From Stentor roeselii (lineage: Eukaryota > Ciliophora > Heterotrichea > Heterotrichida > Stentoridae), in the NCBI GenBank assembly GCA_006503475.1, contig RSEH01000076.1, forward strand, positions 106,453 to 170,452: a stretch of DNA of 64,000 nt, given 5' to 3'. The notes below the pieces were generated by a model, which was not told the origin of the DNA, searched no databases, and saw only the letters and a program-made list of their open reading frames with translations. How positions within the stretch are numbered: position 1 is the stretch's first letter; each line of letters opens with the position of its first letter. This document shows positions 1-9,570 of this stretch, piece by piece. The position numbers and the translations under genes were made by a program.

Positions 1-1023
1 ATGTCTTTCGATAACAAAATGGTATTTTCGATCCAATTCAAAATCACAGTTAGTGCTTAATACACTTGAAGTAAAACTTAAGAGAATATAAGTAAAACAT
101 CTCTATCCCTAGACAATTTTATACTTCATATTTACAAAACACATTTCATCAGAACAAAAGAATAAAACAATCAAGTGAATCAAAAATTAAGAAAATATTT
201 ATAGATCTTAGAAATGATAGATTTTATCAATATAAATAAATCCATAGAGACCTGATTATAGAAAAAATATCCATGTGAAACCTATTCTCATCTAAATTCA
301 CTTAAATTTAATTAGATCAATCAAAACAAGATTCAGAATATATTTCAAAAAAAAATAAGAGTTTTATACTTGATAGAAAATCACAAGAATTATTTTCAGA
401 AATTTTACAATTCTAAAGAAGAATCAAAACTAATTATTTGAACATTTGCTAATGATTCATAAAGAAAGACATTTTGATAATTCCTCAGATTAAATACAAC
501 TGCTTATGCATTTTGTTAGGACGATGACTTTTCATAGAGTGTGCCTCACATTTCCGAATCTATGATAAACTCAATTAATTTCTAAAATTGATGATTTCTC
601 CAACAATAAAATCTTAAACTTCATAATAATTTCATTCCTCATCATTCATATTCTAAATAAGAATTATTTATAAAAGTAAAATTCTAAATCACTTCAAACT
701 AAAAGTCCATTCAAACCAATAGACCCTTCCGACTAATCAAAGCAACTTCCATTTGACCTCACGATCCCAAGCTCTACATACCCCATACCCAACTACCCCC
801 ACAAAATTCTTCCTATTAACTCCTCTTCAACTTTAATCAAAAAAACCTTCCTACAATTCATGAACCAAATAAAACCACCCCATTCACTTCCTCCCCATAA
901 ATCTCCATCTTCCTCCAAATTTTCCTAAACCCATGATCCCATATACCTCCCTTCATTAAACCAAGCAAAATTATCTTCCATCCTGTGAAAGCCAGATCGT
1001 TTAAATATTCAATGGTAATAAAT
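1..1023. other. AT-rich non-coding left edge
   Basis: No intact reading frame is seen. All frames carry stops at about the density expected for this base composition. From about 640 to 940 the top strand is strikingly C-rich, as it is upstream of several other plus-strand genes here. This part probably holds the promoter and 5' UTR of the coiled-coil gene that starts at 1024. Confidence 0.5.
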
Positions 1024-1917
1024 ATGGAATCAGAGCAAGTCGAAGGTGCAGAAGCCCCAGCAAACCAAGGCGAGTCAGACGAACTTGAAGAACTCATGTA
1101 ATCCTTACTCAGCAACACCCTGGACGCTCAAAGAAAAGAACACGAGCAACAAGGCAACTTTTTAGAAGCAGACAAAGTTCATCAACGTATCCTAAAACTC
1201 AAGCAAGAACAAAAAAAACGAAGAGAAGACACCCTGGCTCAAAAACAAGCAAAAGAAGTCGCTGACATCGAAAAAGCTTATGAAGAAGAACTTCGAATGT
1301 TCAACGAGGATTACGACCAACGCACTGAGAAGTACAAAGCTGAATGTCAAGAAGAAGAGGACCAACTCGTTCAGAAGCAAACTGCTGAAAAAGAAACGAC
1401 GAGAAAAACTTTAGAAGAAACTATTCCTCTTATTCCTAAACATTCTTCAGAGATTCTCAATCTTAAACGTATTCAAGATACTCTTGTTAGGAATAAAGAG
1501 TATAAAGAAGCTCATGCCATTCAACAGAAAATCATTGAACTTGAGGAAGAACAGAAAAAAACTTGGGGAGAGGAAAGAAATGCGAAAATTGAACAGAATA
1601 TGGCGGCTCTTGCTAGGAAACAGGAAAATGAAATTTTTAGTTTTAGGAAAAGAGCCAAAACTGGGTTTGAGGAGTTGAAGAAAGAAAGAGCTGTCAGACT
1701 TGAAAGTTTACTTAAGAAGTACCAGAATTTGAGGAAGGAAATCAAAATTGCTCATAAATTAGAGAAGAATAGGGTTGAAGGAAGGCATACTACTGGAAGT
1801 GGTATCTTTAAGGACTCTGTTAATTCAAGCTCTAGAGCGATTTTTAGCCCGAAGGTTACCTCGAAAGGGGAAGAAGAGAAAACTTCACCTGAAGCTCAGG
1901 CTGTTGAGGCTACTTAA
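1024..1917 (+). CDS. Coiled-coil protein, two exons
   Basis: A 292-residue protein once the 15-nt intron at 1098-1112 is removed; the intron carries an in-frame TAA. Exon 1 encodes an acidic N-terminus beginning MESEQVEGAE. Exon 2 is almost wholly charged helix (Lys/Glu/Gln/Arg-rich, residues about 30-250), predicted to be a long coiled coil with the spacing KEYKEAHAIQQKIIELEEE, followed by a Ser-rich disordered tail. An in-frame ATG at 1012 would add four residues; I prefer 1024 because A-rich sequence directly precedes it, as at most starts here. No enzymatic motif is visible. It may be a cytoskeletal or ciliary scaffold, but that is inference; the family is not recognised. Confidence 0.75.
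1098..1112 (+). other. 15-nt spliceosomal intron
   Basis: GTAATCCTTACTCAG interrupts codons of the coiled-coil gene and contains its only in-frame stop. Removing it restores one open frame from 1024 to 1917. It has GT at the 5' end, CAG at the 3' end and A at position 10. Confidence 0.85.
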
Positions 1918-2785
1918 CGGATTGAGTTAATTAAGTATAGAATTATTTTAAGAGATTTTGGATTTAATTAGCATGAAAATTTATGAGCGTGTTTTATTAA
2001 GTTAACTTTGAAAATAATTTTCATAACAAGCCAGTTTTTATGAAAATATAGGTGTTTTTATTAGAGCTAAATGATTTTTATATAAAAGAGTATTGTGAAT
2101 GAGAAATTCTAATCGAAAAACAATCGAATGAGTCAAAAACAGTTATATATAATTCATTATATTGTTGAATATTCACATATCAAATGAATATTTCCTACTT
2201 TTGAACCATATTCATTATCGATTTTAGGATTAATAGTATCTCACAACGAAAATGCAGTAAAATAAAATGATCTCATTTAAAACCCAGGCAAATTATAAAT
2301 AATTTTGATCCTCTAACAGGATGATGACTATATATACAATACAATCTACCACAGATTCCAATTCCAAAACAAAATTTCAAATTAAAATTCCCACTGAATG
2401 CTAAATTGATTTCTAATGATAATTGATACTAAACCTTAAACCCTCAACTAAAACTTATTGCATCTATGACAAATCCTCAAGTTTACATTAAAGTCACACC
2501 TACTTAACCAACCTCAATAAATTCAATCTAGCAACAAAAAAAATTCCAAAACAAGTCCTCCTTTCTAATCTTAATCAATAAAATCATCAAAATTTCCACT
2601 CTTGAACCAAATGATCCATTTACCTTTAATTTTGAATGAAAGTTTAAATTGATGATTCTTTTTCCTCGACTTTCAAGATACTCTTATATTGATATATCCT
2701 CAATATATGAGTCTAAAATAATGTAATAATCAGTGACCCAGTGAGAATAATTAGGATTTTTTAGATTTTTAATGGACTTATATAA
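1918..2785. other. AT-rich spacer
   Basis: No credible coding frame. The part from about 2240 to 2640 is C-rich on the top strand. A TATATAA stretch directly precedes the start codon at 2786. Confidence 0.5.
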
Positions 2786-2971
2786 ATGGGTTGCGGATTA
2801 TCCCGAGAATCTAGAAAAATTCAAAGAAGCACTGCTATAGAGATTCTTGACGAAGCCGAATATAAACTCAACCCGAATAATGCCAGTGTTGCCAAGTTCA
2901 AGTCAGGAGGACAAGAGGTGAAAATTCACTTCAGAACACTTTGTGCGAATGCTGGAAATAAGCAGAGCTAA
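2786..2971 (+). CDS. Small putatively N-myristoylated protein
   Basis: A 61-residue protein beginning MGCGLSRES. Gly2 followed by Cys3 and Ser6 matches the N-myristoyltransferase consensus with an adjacent palmitoylatable cysteine, the arrangement seen in dually acylated membrane proteins. The rest is basic and polar with no transmembrane segment, so it would be held at a membrane only by its lipids. The start codon sits directly after TATATAA, as at many genes in this window. It stands alone between two long non-coding stretches, and the length and isolation leave some doubt that it is real. No family is recognised. Confidence 0.5.
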   Translation: MGCGLSRESRKIQRSTAIEILDEAEYKLNPNNASVAKFKSGGQEVKIHFRTLCANAGNKQS

Positions 2972-4172
2972 GAAGTCTTAAGGTTTTAAATAATAATTCG
3001 ATACGATAAACCAAGTTGGATAAGATTTCACGGGTTAGGATGAAAAGATTTTAGATGGAATGTGGTTTTTTGAAGGGATACTTAGAAATATTAACTAGGT
3101 TATGAGATTGTTTGATTGGGAAGAGAAATTAATTAGAAACTCCTGGGGTGTTGTGTTGAATCGGAAATTTGACGAGGGATGATTAGAAAAAGGGCTTCGA
3201 AATATTGAAATTTATTCAAAATTTAGAATGATTTACTAATTTTAAAGGTTTATATATTTGTTCATATATCTCTTTAAAGATTTTGATGATTATTTTTGGA
3301 TTTTCGGTTGAAAAGGAACTTATTATTTTTAATCTTTCTAATTCAGGATTTTTCTTTAACTACATCAAGATTTTAAGAATTTTTAATGAATTTTAGAGAA
3401 TATTATCTTTTAGTTTTTCATGATAATTAGTTATGAGCCCAAGTCCTAATATTTATTAAATTTATTATTTTCTTGGATAATATTTTAATATAAGCTTTCA
3501 AGGTTTATTTCATAGTTATGTTTGTGCAATTAATGATAGCTTAATATTTGGAAATTATAATTAATTAATGTAGAAACTATAATCGAAATATTAATATTGG
3601 GCTTTATTAATTTCAAGTACAAAGTCAGCGAAAATTATTTGATTTTATTAATCTAGTTCAATATATTTATAAAGAGAAATCTAAAGAATTTATTCCATCA
3701 GAAATAAATAAATAATCAGATAATATTTTGATATGATATTAATTCAATTTCGAATTTCTGGATATTTGATAATTATGTACTTTTTCACATTAATATCGAT
3801 TATATTTTATATACTTGAATTAGTAATAAGTCTTTAAAATTATGCATCAAAATTCATCAATACTTGAATTTCTATATCAAGTATTTATAGGTTTATCATC
3901 AAAATATTAATTATATTTCTTAGCAATATAAAAAATGAACAACTTGATTATTTTGATAAAAGAATTATTTGAAAGAGTAGCATTTAGTCCAAAAATATCA
4001 TCTCAAACATTTAACCTTATAATATAACAATTTTTCTGATAGATTACTTAATCTTATTTTCGATAATTATTTACTAAAATTTTCAAACCATTTTCAAAAA
4101 TTTCAGTAATTTCTTACCACTGAAAGTCAATTAATGCTAAAAATTAATTTCCTTAATCATAACTCCCTATTC
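2972..4172. other. AT-rich spacer, about 1.2 kb
   Basis: No coding frame or RNA gene recognised. The first 200 bases are G-rich on the top strand; the remainder is very A+T rich with short palindromic AT tracts. Confidence 0.5.
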
Positions 4173-5510
4173 TCAATCAAAATCAGCATTTGATATCCTT
4201 GAGCCTGGCTCAACACTAGACATTTCAGATCTTCTTCCAGTCCTAAACCAGTAATGAGATAGCCCTTCTTCAGTCGAGATTCTTTCAGATGGTTTCCAAG
4301 CAAGACACAGTTTAACAAAATCGACAACAGGAGGTTGAGCATCATAAAGAATATCTTCAAGTTTTTTTGCAAGTGGGTTAGTTTCCCCTTTGAACATCCC
4401 CTTAAAATCAAAGTAAATTTTACTTCTTTTTCCAGAATCCAAAAAGTCTTCTGGTGGTTTTCCAAGGACTTCGATGAACTTTCCTATTAACTCAATTTCA
4501 GAATTTGCATTAAATAAAGGTTTTCCAGTAATAAACTCAACAACAATACATCCAAGTGACCAGATATCAATCGACTTGTCATACCCAGCATCAATAACGA
4601 TTTCAGGTGCTCGATAAAATCGACTTTGAATATACTCATGCAAATGTCTGCTTTCTTCACACGAAGAGCCAAAATCAATGATTTTAATAACTGATTTTTT
4701 TTCCTGTTTCAACAAAATATTTTCCGGCTTCAAATCACAATGAATAACATTATTCGCATGGACATGCACTAAAGAATTGAGAATCTGTTGCGTAAAGCGA
4801 CGAACAAGAGAAAATGAAAATCCCGAAAAGTTATTTTTTTCCATCATTTGAGACAAGTTGATACTAAGTAGTTCATAAACAATACACAAATGTTCCCGAA
4901 ACTCAAAAAAATCAAACATCTTGACAATTGACTTGCAATTCCCTTTGCTAAGAATTTCTATAATTTTTATTTCATTTCTGCCGGAATCTTGATATTGTTT
5001 GAACTTTCGAATTATCTTTATGGCTACTTCTTGCTTTGACTTGTGATCCATGCATCTGACAACCTGGCCGAATGTTCCTTGTCCTAAAACCTCGATGATT
5101 TCGAAACGATAGGCCAGGTGGTCTTTTACAGTTGCTTTGTAAAATCCTTCTTTGTCTGAAAACGAGTTTGTGACTTTTGTCAGTTCATTTCTGAGATAGT
5201 AAACTGTTGGATATAACAAAATTTCAGATTTTTCGTAGGTTGAAAGGTATTCGTTTGAATCGAATGAAAGACTTGAACCTGGTAAATTTGCTTTTGAAGA
5301 ATTTTGACTACGGTTGTGGATTGATTTTAAAGCGATTTTTAGGTACTGATAATCGGCTGATTCGAAGGATTTTTTTCTTCTTGTGAAATGCGCGATGAAA
5401 CTGCCGGGTTTTGATGGAATTAGAGAGTTTTCAATGATTTTTCTTGATTGGTGGTTTTGTCTAGGTTGCTCTGAGATGGAATCAGTAAGTTCATCAACTG
5501 TTTTATGCAT
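4173..5510 (-). CDS. DYRK-family protein kinase (class II-like)
   Basis: A 445-residue dual-specificity Tyr-regulated kinase. A DYRK-homology box ahead of the kinase domain (residues about 87-107: TYEKSEILLYPTVYYL) points to the DYRK2/4 class. The kinase domain (about 133-425) has the Gly loop GQGTFG (143-148), the VAIK lysine (165), HCDLKPEN (257-264), DFG (279-281) and the CMGC signature SRFYRAPE. The autophosphorylated YxY motif reads HEY (291-293), so only the second tyrosine, which is the essential one in DYRKs, is kept. DYRKs phosphorylate Ser/Thr substrates and act in growth and cytoskeletal control. The gene ends with TGA. The next gene on the same strand lies 170 bp upstream. Confidence 0.93.
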   Translation of the reverse strand: MHKTVDELTDSISEQPRQNHQSRKIIENSLIPSKPGSFIAHFTRRKKSFESADYQYLKIALKSIHNRSQNSSKANLPGSSLSFDSNEYLSTYEKSEILLYPTVYYLRNELTKVTNSFSDKEGFYKATVKDHLAYRFEIIEVLGQGTFGQVVRCMDHKSKQEVAIKIIRKFKQYQDSGRNEIKIIEILSKGNCKSIVKMFDFFEFREHLCIVYELLSINLSQMMEKNNFSGFSFSLVRRFTQQILNSLVHVHANNVIHCDLKPENILLKQEKKSVIKIIDFGSSCEESRHLHEYIQSRFYRAPEIVIDAGYDKSIDIWSLGCIVVEFITGKPLFNANSEIELIGKFIEVLGKPPEDFLDSGKRSKIYFDFKGMFKGETNPLAKKLEDILYDAQPPVVDFVKLCLAWKPSERISTEEGLSHYWFRTGRRSEMSSVEPGSRISNADFD

Positions 5511-5680
5511 TTATTGGGTTATTTTTGGAATTTTAAGTGAAATAAGGGAAATTTTTCAAGATAAAATTTTTGAATTCTACTTTTTTTTGGAATGACGCAT
5601 AATTTTTTTACAAGAAGAATGATAAAAATATTCTCTTTAAGATCTGTAAAAGAAACTTAAAAAAACCGTAAAATTTTAAT

Positions 5681-6544
5681 TTACCTACATTTAACGTTTT
5701 CAAAAGCCCCATCAGAAAGGAAGAGAGTAAGAGCATCCCTCAGTTTTGAAGGAAGCAATTCTAAAAAATAAGCCGGGATCCACACATACCCAGGCAAAAA
5801 CACTTCTTCTTTCCCAAGACAAATCCCTTTATAAATCCCTTCAACCGCTTCACTTATTTCAAGTGATTTTATAATTGGAACGTTTTTCACATGAAAACCT
5901 TCAAACATCTTTGTTTTAATATGATATGGATAAACTATTGTCACTTTTTTTGCACTTCTTTTACGCTTGAGCTCAAGTCGAAGAGATTTGAAAAACATGT
6001 CTCCTGCAGCTTTACTTGCACAGTAATCAGAAGATTTTTCATAAGCGTTTTTACTGACGATTGAGCAAATAAAAACAAATTGTTCACAAATTTCAAGCAT
6101 TTCTTTAGTAACCATTGCATGTCCAAGTAAATTAACACTAAGGGTTTTTGAAAGGCGATCTGTAGGCATGTTTTCAATCAGGAAGTTGCTAGAAATTCCT
6201 GCATTATTGATTAAAATATCAACTTTTCCAACGATTTCTAATGTTTTTCTTAAAGCTTCTTTAATCTCTTGATAAGACGTAATGTCACATTTGATCAAAA
6301 AAACTTGAAAGCCCTTCATTTCGATTTCATTTCTTAAGTTTTCAAATAAACCCTCACAAACATCCCAAATAACGACTTTACAGCCTTTAGAAGCGTAACG
6401 AAAGGCTAAATCTTTGCCGAGTCCCTGAGCCGCGCCAGTGATTAAGACGGTTTTAGAAGGCGACACATCTTTGAACCTGAGTTTATCATAAACAAACAAA
6501 AGAATCAGATAAACCAGATACCAGAAGATTATAATGAATAACAT
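5681..6544 (-). CDS. Membrane-anchored short-chain dehydrogenase (SDR16C-like)
   Basis: A 287-residue classical SDR. An N-terminal hydrophobic anchor (residues 1-20) is followed by the NAD(P)-binding motif TGAAQGLG (36-43), NNAG (113-116), the catalytic serine region CSIVS (about 160-164) and YCASK (174-178). This architecture, an N-terminal ER/lipid-droplet anchor plus SDR core, is that of retinol and 17-beta-hydroxysteroid dehydrogenases (RDH10, HSD17B11/13). The exact substrate cannot be read from the sequence. It is divergent from the gene at 6606 with 61 bp between start codons, which must hold both promoters. Confidence 0.9.
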   Translation of the reverse strand: MLFIIIFWYLVYLILLFVYDKLRFKDVSPSKTVLITGAAQGLGKDLAFRYASKGCKVVIWDVCEGLFENLRNEIEMKGFQVFLIKCDITSYQEIKEALRKTLEIVGKVDILINNAGISSNFLIENMPTDRLSKTLSVNLLGHAMVTKEMLEICEQFVFICSIVSKNAYEKSSDYCASKAAGDMFFKSLRLELKRKRSAKKVTIVYPYHIKTKMFEGFHVKNVPIIKSLEISEAVEGIYKGICLGKEEVFLPGYVWIPAYFLELLPSKLRDALTLFLSDGAFENVKCR

Positions 6545-6605
6545 TAATTATTACCTTCTTGTTAGAGAAATATGAAGGTACTTTCATACCTTTGAATTAC
6601 AATAA

Positions 6606-7082
6606 ATGGCAAGTCTCAAAGCTACTAAATCTCCTCAGTTCTTCCAGTCAACTAGAGTTGACTCATGCCAATATGTGGCGAATAAAAACGGGCAAACTGT
6701 CGCTGTTTCTTTTCCGGTTACGAAAACTGGATATAAGGCTCCGAACTCCTGGGTGAATCAAAAAAGATCTTCAGAAACCGTAAGTCATTCTGGTGCTACT
6801 TACCGGGTTCATTCGAATATGCACGCTGGGATGAATGGTAAGCCACTAGTCGCTTACAATCCAGACTCATATCGAAATCGTCTGCCAACTGCTGAGTATG
6901 TCGCTCCATATCGCAATGCCAGCCAGTTTGAAATAGGAGACCGAACGGCTTGTAGTGCTAAAGCCGTCTTTAGAACCACAAACCAGGCTCTCCTAACCTC
7001 AAAAAACATTCTAGACGGTCTAACCAACCAAGGAATCATAGCCGAGAAGACAAAGTGGCATAAAACTAGAACTTTAGACTAA
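6606..7082 (+). CDS. Conserved-looking hypothetical protein, possible axonemal protein
   Basis: 158 residues, no signal peptide, no transmembrane segment and no known motif. It is rich in Thr, Asn, Tyr and basic residues with repeated Tyr-Arg and Tyr-Asn turns, a look shared with many small microtubule-inner proteins. That resemblance, and the proximity of STPGR and EF-hand genes, is the only hint of a ciliary role. The start codon directly follows CAATAA. It is divergent from the SDR gene. Confidence 0.7.
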   Translation: MASLKATKSPQFFQSTRVDSCQYVANKNGQTVAVSFPVTKTGYKAPNSWVNQKRSSETVSHSGATYRVHSNMHAGMNGKPLVAYNPDSYRNRLPTAEYVAPYRNASQFEIGDRTACSAKAVFRTTNQALLTSKNILDGLTNQGIIAEKTKWHKTRTLD

Positions 7083-7218
7083 TGTTAATTTCTTAGGATG
7101 AAAACATTGAAGTCATAATCTCCTCCTATTTAAACCTCCCTTCAAAAATTCAAACTAAAAAAAATCGACTCTTCAACTTTTTTAAAGGTTCTTCACACTC
7201 CACTCAAAAACTAAATAA

Positions 7219-7560
7219 ATGGAAGAGGAAAAAGCCCAAGTAATCGACGCTTCACCTTTAAGTCCAGGGGCAGAGTCACGGCCTTTGACAGTTGAAGAAG
7301 TAGCAACTTTCAATGAAATCCTGATGGGCTTTCTAACCAGACACGATAACTCTAGACTAGAAGAGTTGTTCAATTTGTTCGATCGAAACAAGAATGGCTC
7401 ATTAAGTCCACTTGAGATAAAAACAGTCATGGAACAGATCTCAGGACACGGTTTCTCAGACGAAAAGCTGCAAAATCTATTATCAGTAGTCGACAAGAAC
7501 CACGACGGACAAGTGGACATAAGAGAGTTTATTGCAGTAATGAAGAGGTTAACAGATTAG
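7219..7560 (+). CDS. Two-EF-hand calcium-binding protein
   Basis: 113 residues with two canonical EF-hands. Loop 1 is DRNKNGSLSPLE (55-66) and loop 2 is DKNHDGQVDIRE (92-103). Both have Asp at position 1, Gly at 6 and Glu at 12, so both should bind Ca2+. The 40-residue N-terminus is acidic and lacks further hands, making this about the size of half a calmodulin. Likely a Ca2+ sensor or a light-chain-like partner; the partner is unknown. It converges on PIG-V with 22 bp between stop codons. Confidence 0.9.
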   Translation: MEEEKAQVIDASPLSPGAESRPLTVEEVATFNEILMGFLTRHDNSRLEELFNLFDRNKNGSLSPLEIKTVMEQISGHGFSDEKLQNLLSVVDKNHDGQVDIREFIAVMKRLTD

Positions 7561-7582
7561 TTAGACTATTAATCCATTAGAA

Positions 7583-8887
7583 CTAAGTCCAAGGGTAAAA
7601 GTTGCTGAACAATGCGATTCCAACCCAGAAGTATCCAGCGAAAAACCCGAGAACAAAGAGATTGTCTTTAGCTGACTTTCGACAAATGAACCAGTAAAGC
7701 ACGGGCAAGGAACAAAGAGCTCGAGTGATTATCTGCACATTTGCTATGAAGACTAAAACAATTAAATTCGCCAGCCAATACAGAATGAATGGAGAAACTA
7801 AAACATTCAAGTAATGATGACCTGGCTTCTGACCTGAGTGGAATGACCCGAGACTGATGAAAGAAACGAGATTTGACCTGATGTAAGACCTGATCCCTTG
7901 AAAAGATAGTAAAATCATTGGAAATGCCAGAAGAAAATTAGGCACTTGCTTTAATTCCCAGTATTTAAAAAGTCCTACGTTCCAATATCGCTCTTGAACA
8001 AAGTTGTAGATGTTTGGAAAGAATGAGGAACAATAAGGACTACTTGATGATAATGATTCAGGGTAACAGTAAGTCATGTACCCGTAAATGAGAACTGAAA
8101 ATAAAGGACTTGCGTGGATCAGACCTGTTGTAAGAAGGGTGAAAAACTCTTGAAGTAACTGAAATTTGCTTTTAGAAGTGAAAAATCGACTTGCGCTCAC
8201 TGCCAGTTGAAAGATGTACAAAAAAGTACCGTTTGACCTGGTTCCAGTCGCCAATGCGAAGAATAAAGAAGCGAGATATCGACTTTTGACTGATGTCTTC
8301 AGAAGCACTTTCCCTTGAGCCACTTGAAACCCTTCTCTATAAATCGCGTAGATCCCTGCTAAGGCGAAAGCACTGAACAAGGACTCGCTGTATCTTCATA
8401 TTTCTTACACAGCCGATAAAAAAATATTCGCAGGGGTTAAAATGAACATAAAACACACAGCACGGGTGAAAAGTCCATCTTTAAAAAGAACATCAGTCAA
8501 TTTTTCCATCAACAAAGCACTGATCACAGAGCAAGTCCAGGCGATAATAACTCCACTGATCAAAAACACCTCATCCCTGCTTAAAAAAGGTAAAAAATGC
8601 GTTAAAACAGTTCCAATTCCTCTAATCACCAAAGGAAACCCTGGAAAAAACGCATGATTCTTCTCAAAAAGGTACCCTTCATGCGCAATCTGCAGGAAAA
8701 AAAGCCCGTCCCACTTCGCAAAGCCACTAAAGACCCTACCGACCAAAGTATCAGGAACATGGCTTCCAGGCTACTTAATCGATACCAAAAAGACACTCGA
8801 GTCGTAGTCCTCAACTAAAAAATTAAAAACCACAGAAAAAACAAAGACAACAATTTTTACCCAAATTGCAAGTTTCACGATTCCCAT
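7583..8887 (-). CDS. PIGV: GPI mannosyltransferase 2 (PIG-V/GPI18), three exons
   Basis: Removing two 15-nt introns (8771-8785 and 8394-8408) gives one 424-residue multipass ER protein starting at the ATG at 8887; yeast GPI18 is 433 residues and human PIGV 493. It adds the second mannose to the GPI anchor from dolichol-phosphate-mannose in the ER lumen (GT76 family). Supporting motifs: an N-terminal hydrophobic segment, FAKWDGLFFLQIAHEGY (the catalytic W-D region), HAFFPGFPL, PANIFLSAVYSESLFSAFA spanning intron 2, and TGTRSNG. The PANIFLSAVYSE motif is complete only after splicing. The upstream gene on this strand ends 17 bp away. Confidence 0.92.
8394..8408 (-). other. 15-nt intron with AAG acceptor
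   Basis: On the coding strand GTAAGAAATATGAAG, with A at position 10. Removal joins PANIFLSAV to YSESLFS, the conserved PIG-V motif. The acceptor is AAG rather than TAG or CAG, the only such case among the six introns found. Confidence 0.8.
8771..8785 (-). other. 15-nt intron
   Basis: On the coding strand GTATCGATTAAGTAG, with A at position 10. It contains the in-frame TAG that would otherwise separate the PIG-V N-terminus from its catalytic region. Confidence 0.85.
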
Positions 8888-8904
8888 TTATAACTATCTT
8901 CTTA

Positions 8905-9516
8905 CTATCTCGAGGCAAAATGCCTGACCGGGTTATAAGCCCCTGGCGCAGGAGTCGTCGAATTAACAAAATTTATGTTTCTAGGGCTCTTCGGAATTGT
9001 TATCTTCGGGTTACTCGGCAGGAGGACTTCTTCATTTTTCTGGTAGTCAGAAGGACCTGGAATACGTTCTCGACTATCACCTAAAACTCGCTTTTGTTTA
9101 GGGAATGTCGGCCCTTTAGAGTAAGAAAACTCTGAAAGTAATCGAAAGTCTTCAGATTTTAAAGGAGTCGGCAAGTCTTTTGATCTTGAACTCTGAAAAC
9201 TCGTGTCGGTCTTTGCTATCGCTTTTAAGACACTTTGGGATTTTGCTTTGGAAAGCTTTGAGGATTCTGCTTGAGAGGAGGATAAGTAAGGCGAGTCAGA
9301 GGATCCCAGGGTCAGCGAGGAGTGAAGGGAATCTACTAATGCGCAAAGGATTAGCTTTAGAGTTGAATGGAAGTTTTCTGGAGATGAGGGAGATTTCAGG
9401 ATGCTTTCGAGAGATTGACTGATCAGAGAGTACTCTGCTGTTGACTCGAAGAATTTGAAGTGGGAGTAAGTGCTTGATAGGTTTTTTAAGTGGTTTTCTA
9501 TCCCGTATGTTGACAT
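8905..9516 (-). CDS. Short SHIPPO/STPGR-repeat protein
   Basis: 203 residues. The first 130 are Ser-rich and helical without a known domain. The C-terminal third has two SHIPPO-type turns, PGPSDYQ (about 152) and PAPGAYNP (about 191). STPGR repeats are typical of sperm and ciliary microtubule-associated proteins (ODF3/CIMAP, STPG). It is followed on the same strand, 54 bp upstream, by a 12-repeat member of the same class, so the pair may be a divided duplication. Its stop codon lies 17 bp before the PIG-V start. Confidence 0.75.
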   Translation of the reverse strand: MSTYGIENHLKNLSSTYSHFKFFESTAEYSLISQSLESILKSPSSPENFHSTLKLILCALVDSLHSSLTLGSSDSPYLSSSQAESSKLSKAKSQSVLKAIAKTDTSFQSSRSKDLPTPLKSEDFRLLSEFSYSKGPTFPKQKRVLGDSRERIPGPSDYQKNEEVLLPSNPKITIPKSPRNINFVNSTTPAPGAYNPVRHFASR

Positions 9517-9570
9517 TTAAATATTGAAAGATGGGATTGTTGAATTGGATTTAGAAGAATAGGTTTTGAG

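Noticed and set aside
1-640. Possible coding sequence in frame 1 if stops were read as Gln
   Set aside because: Stop density is about what AT-rich random sequence gives, and no domain appears.
1098-1100. In-frame TAA in the first coiled-coil gene, suggesting stop-to-Gln reassignment
   Set aside because: It lies within a 15-nt GT-AG intron whose removal restores the frame; other genes clearly end at TAA, TAG and TGA.
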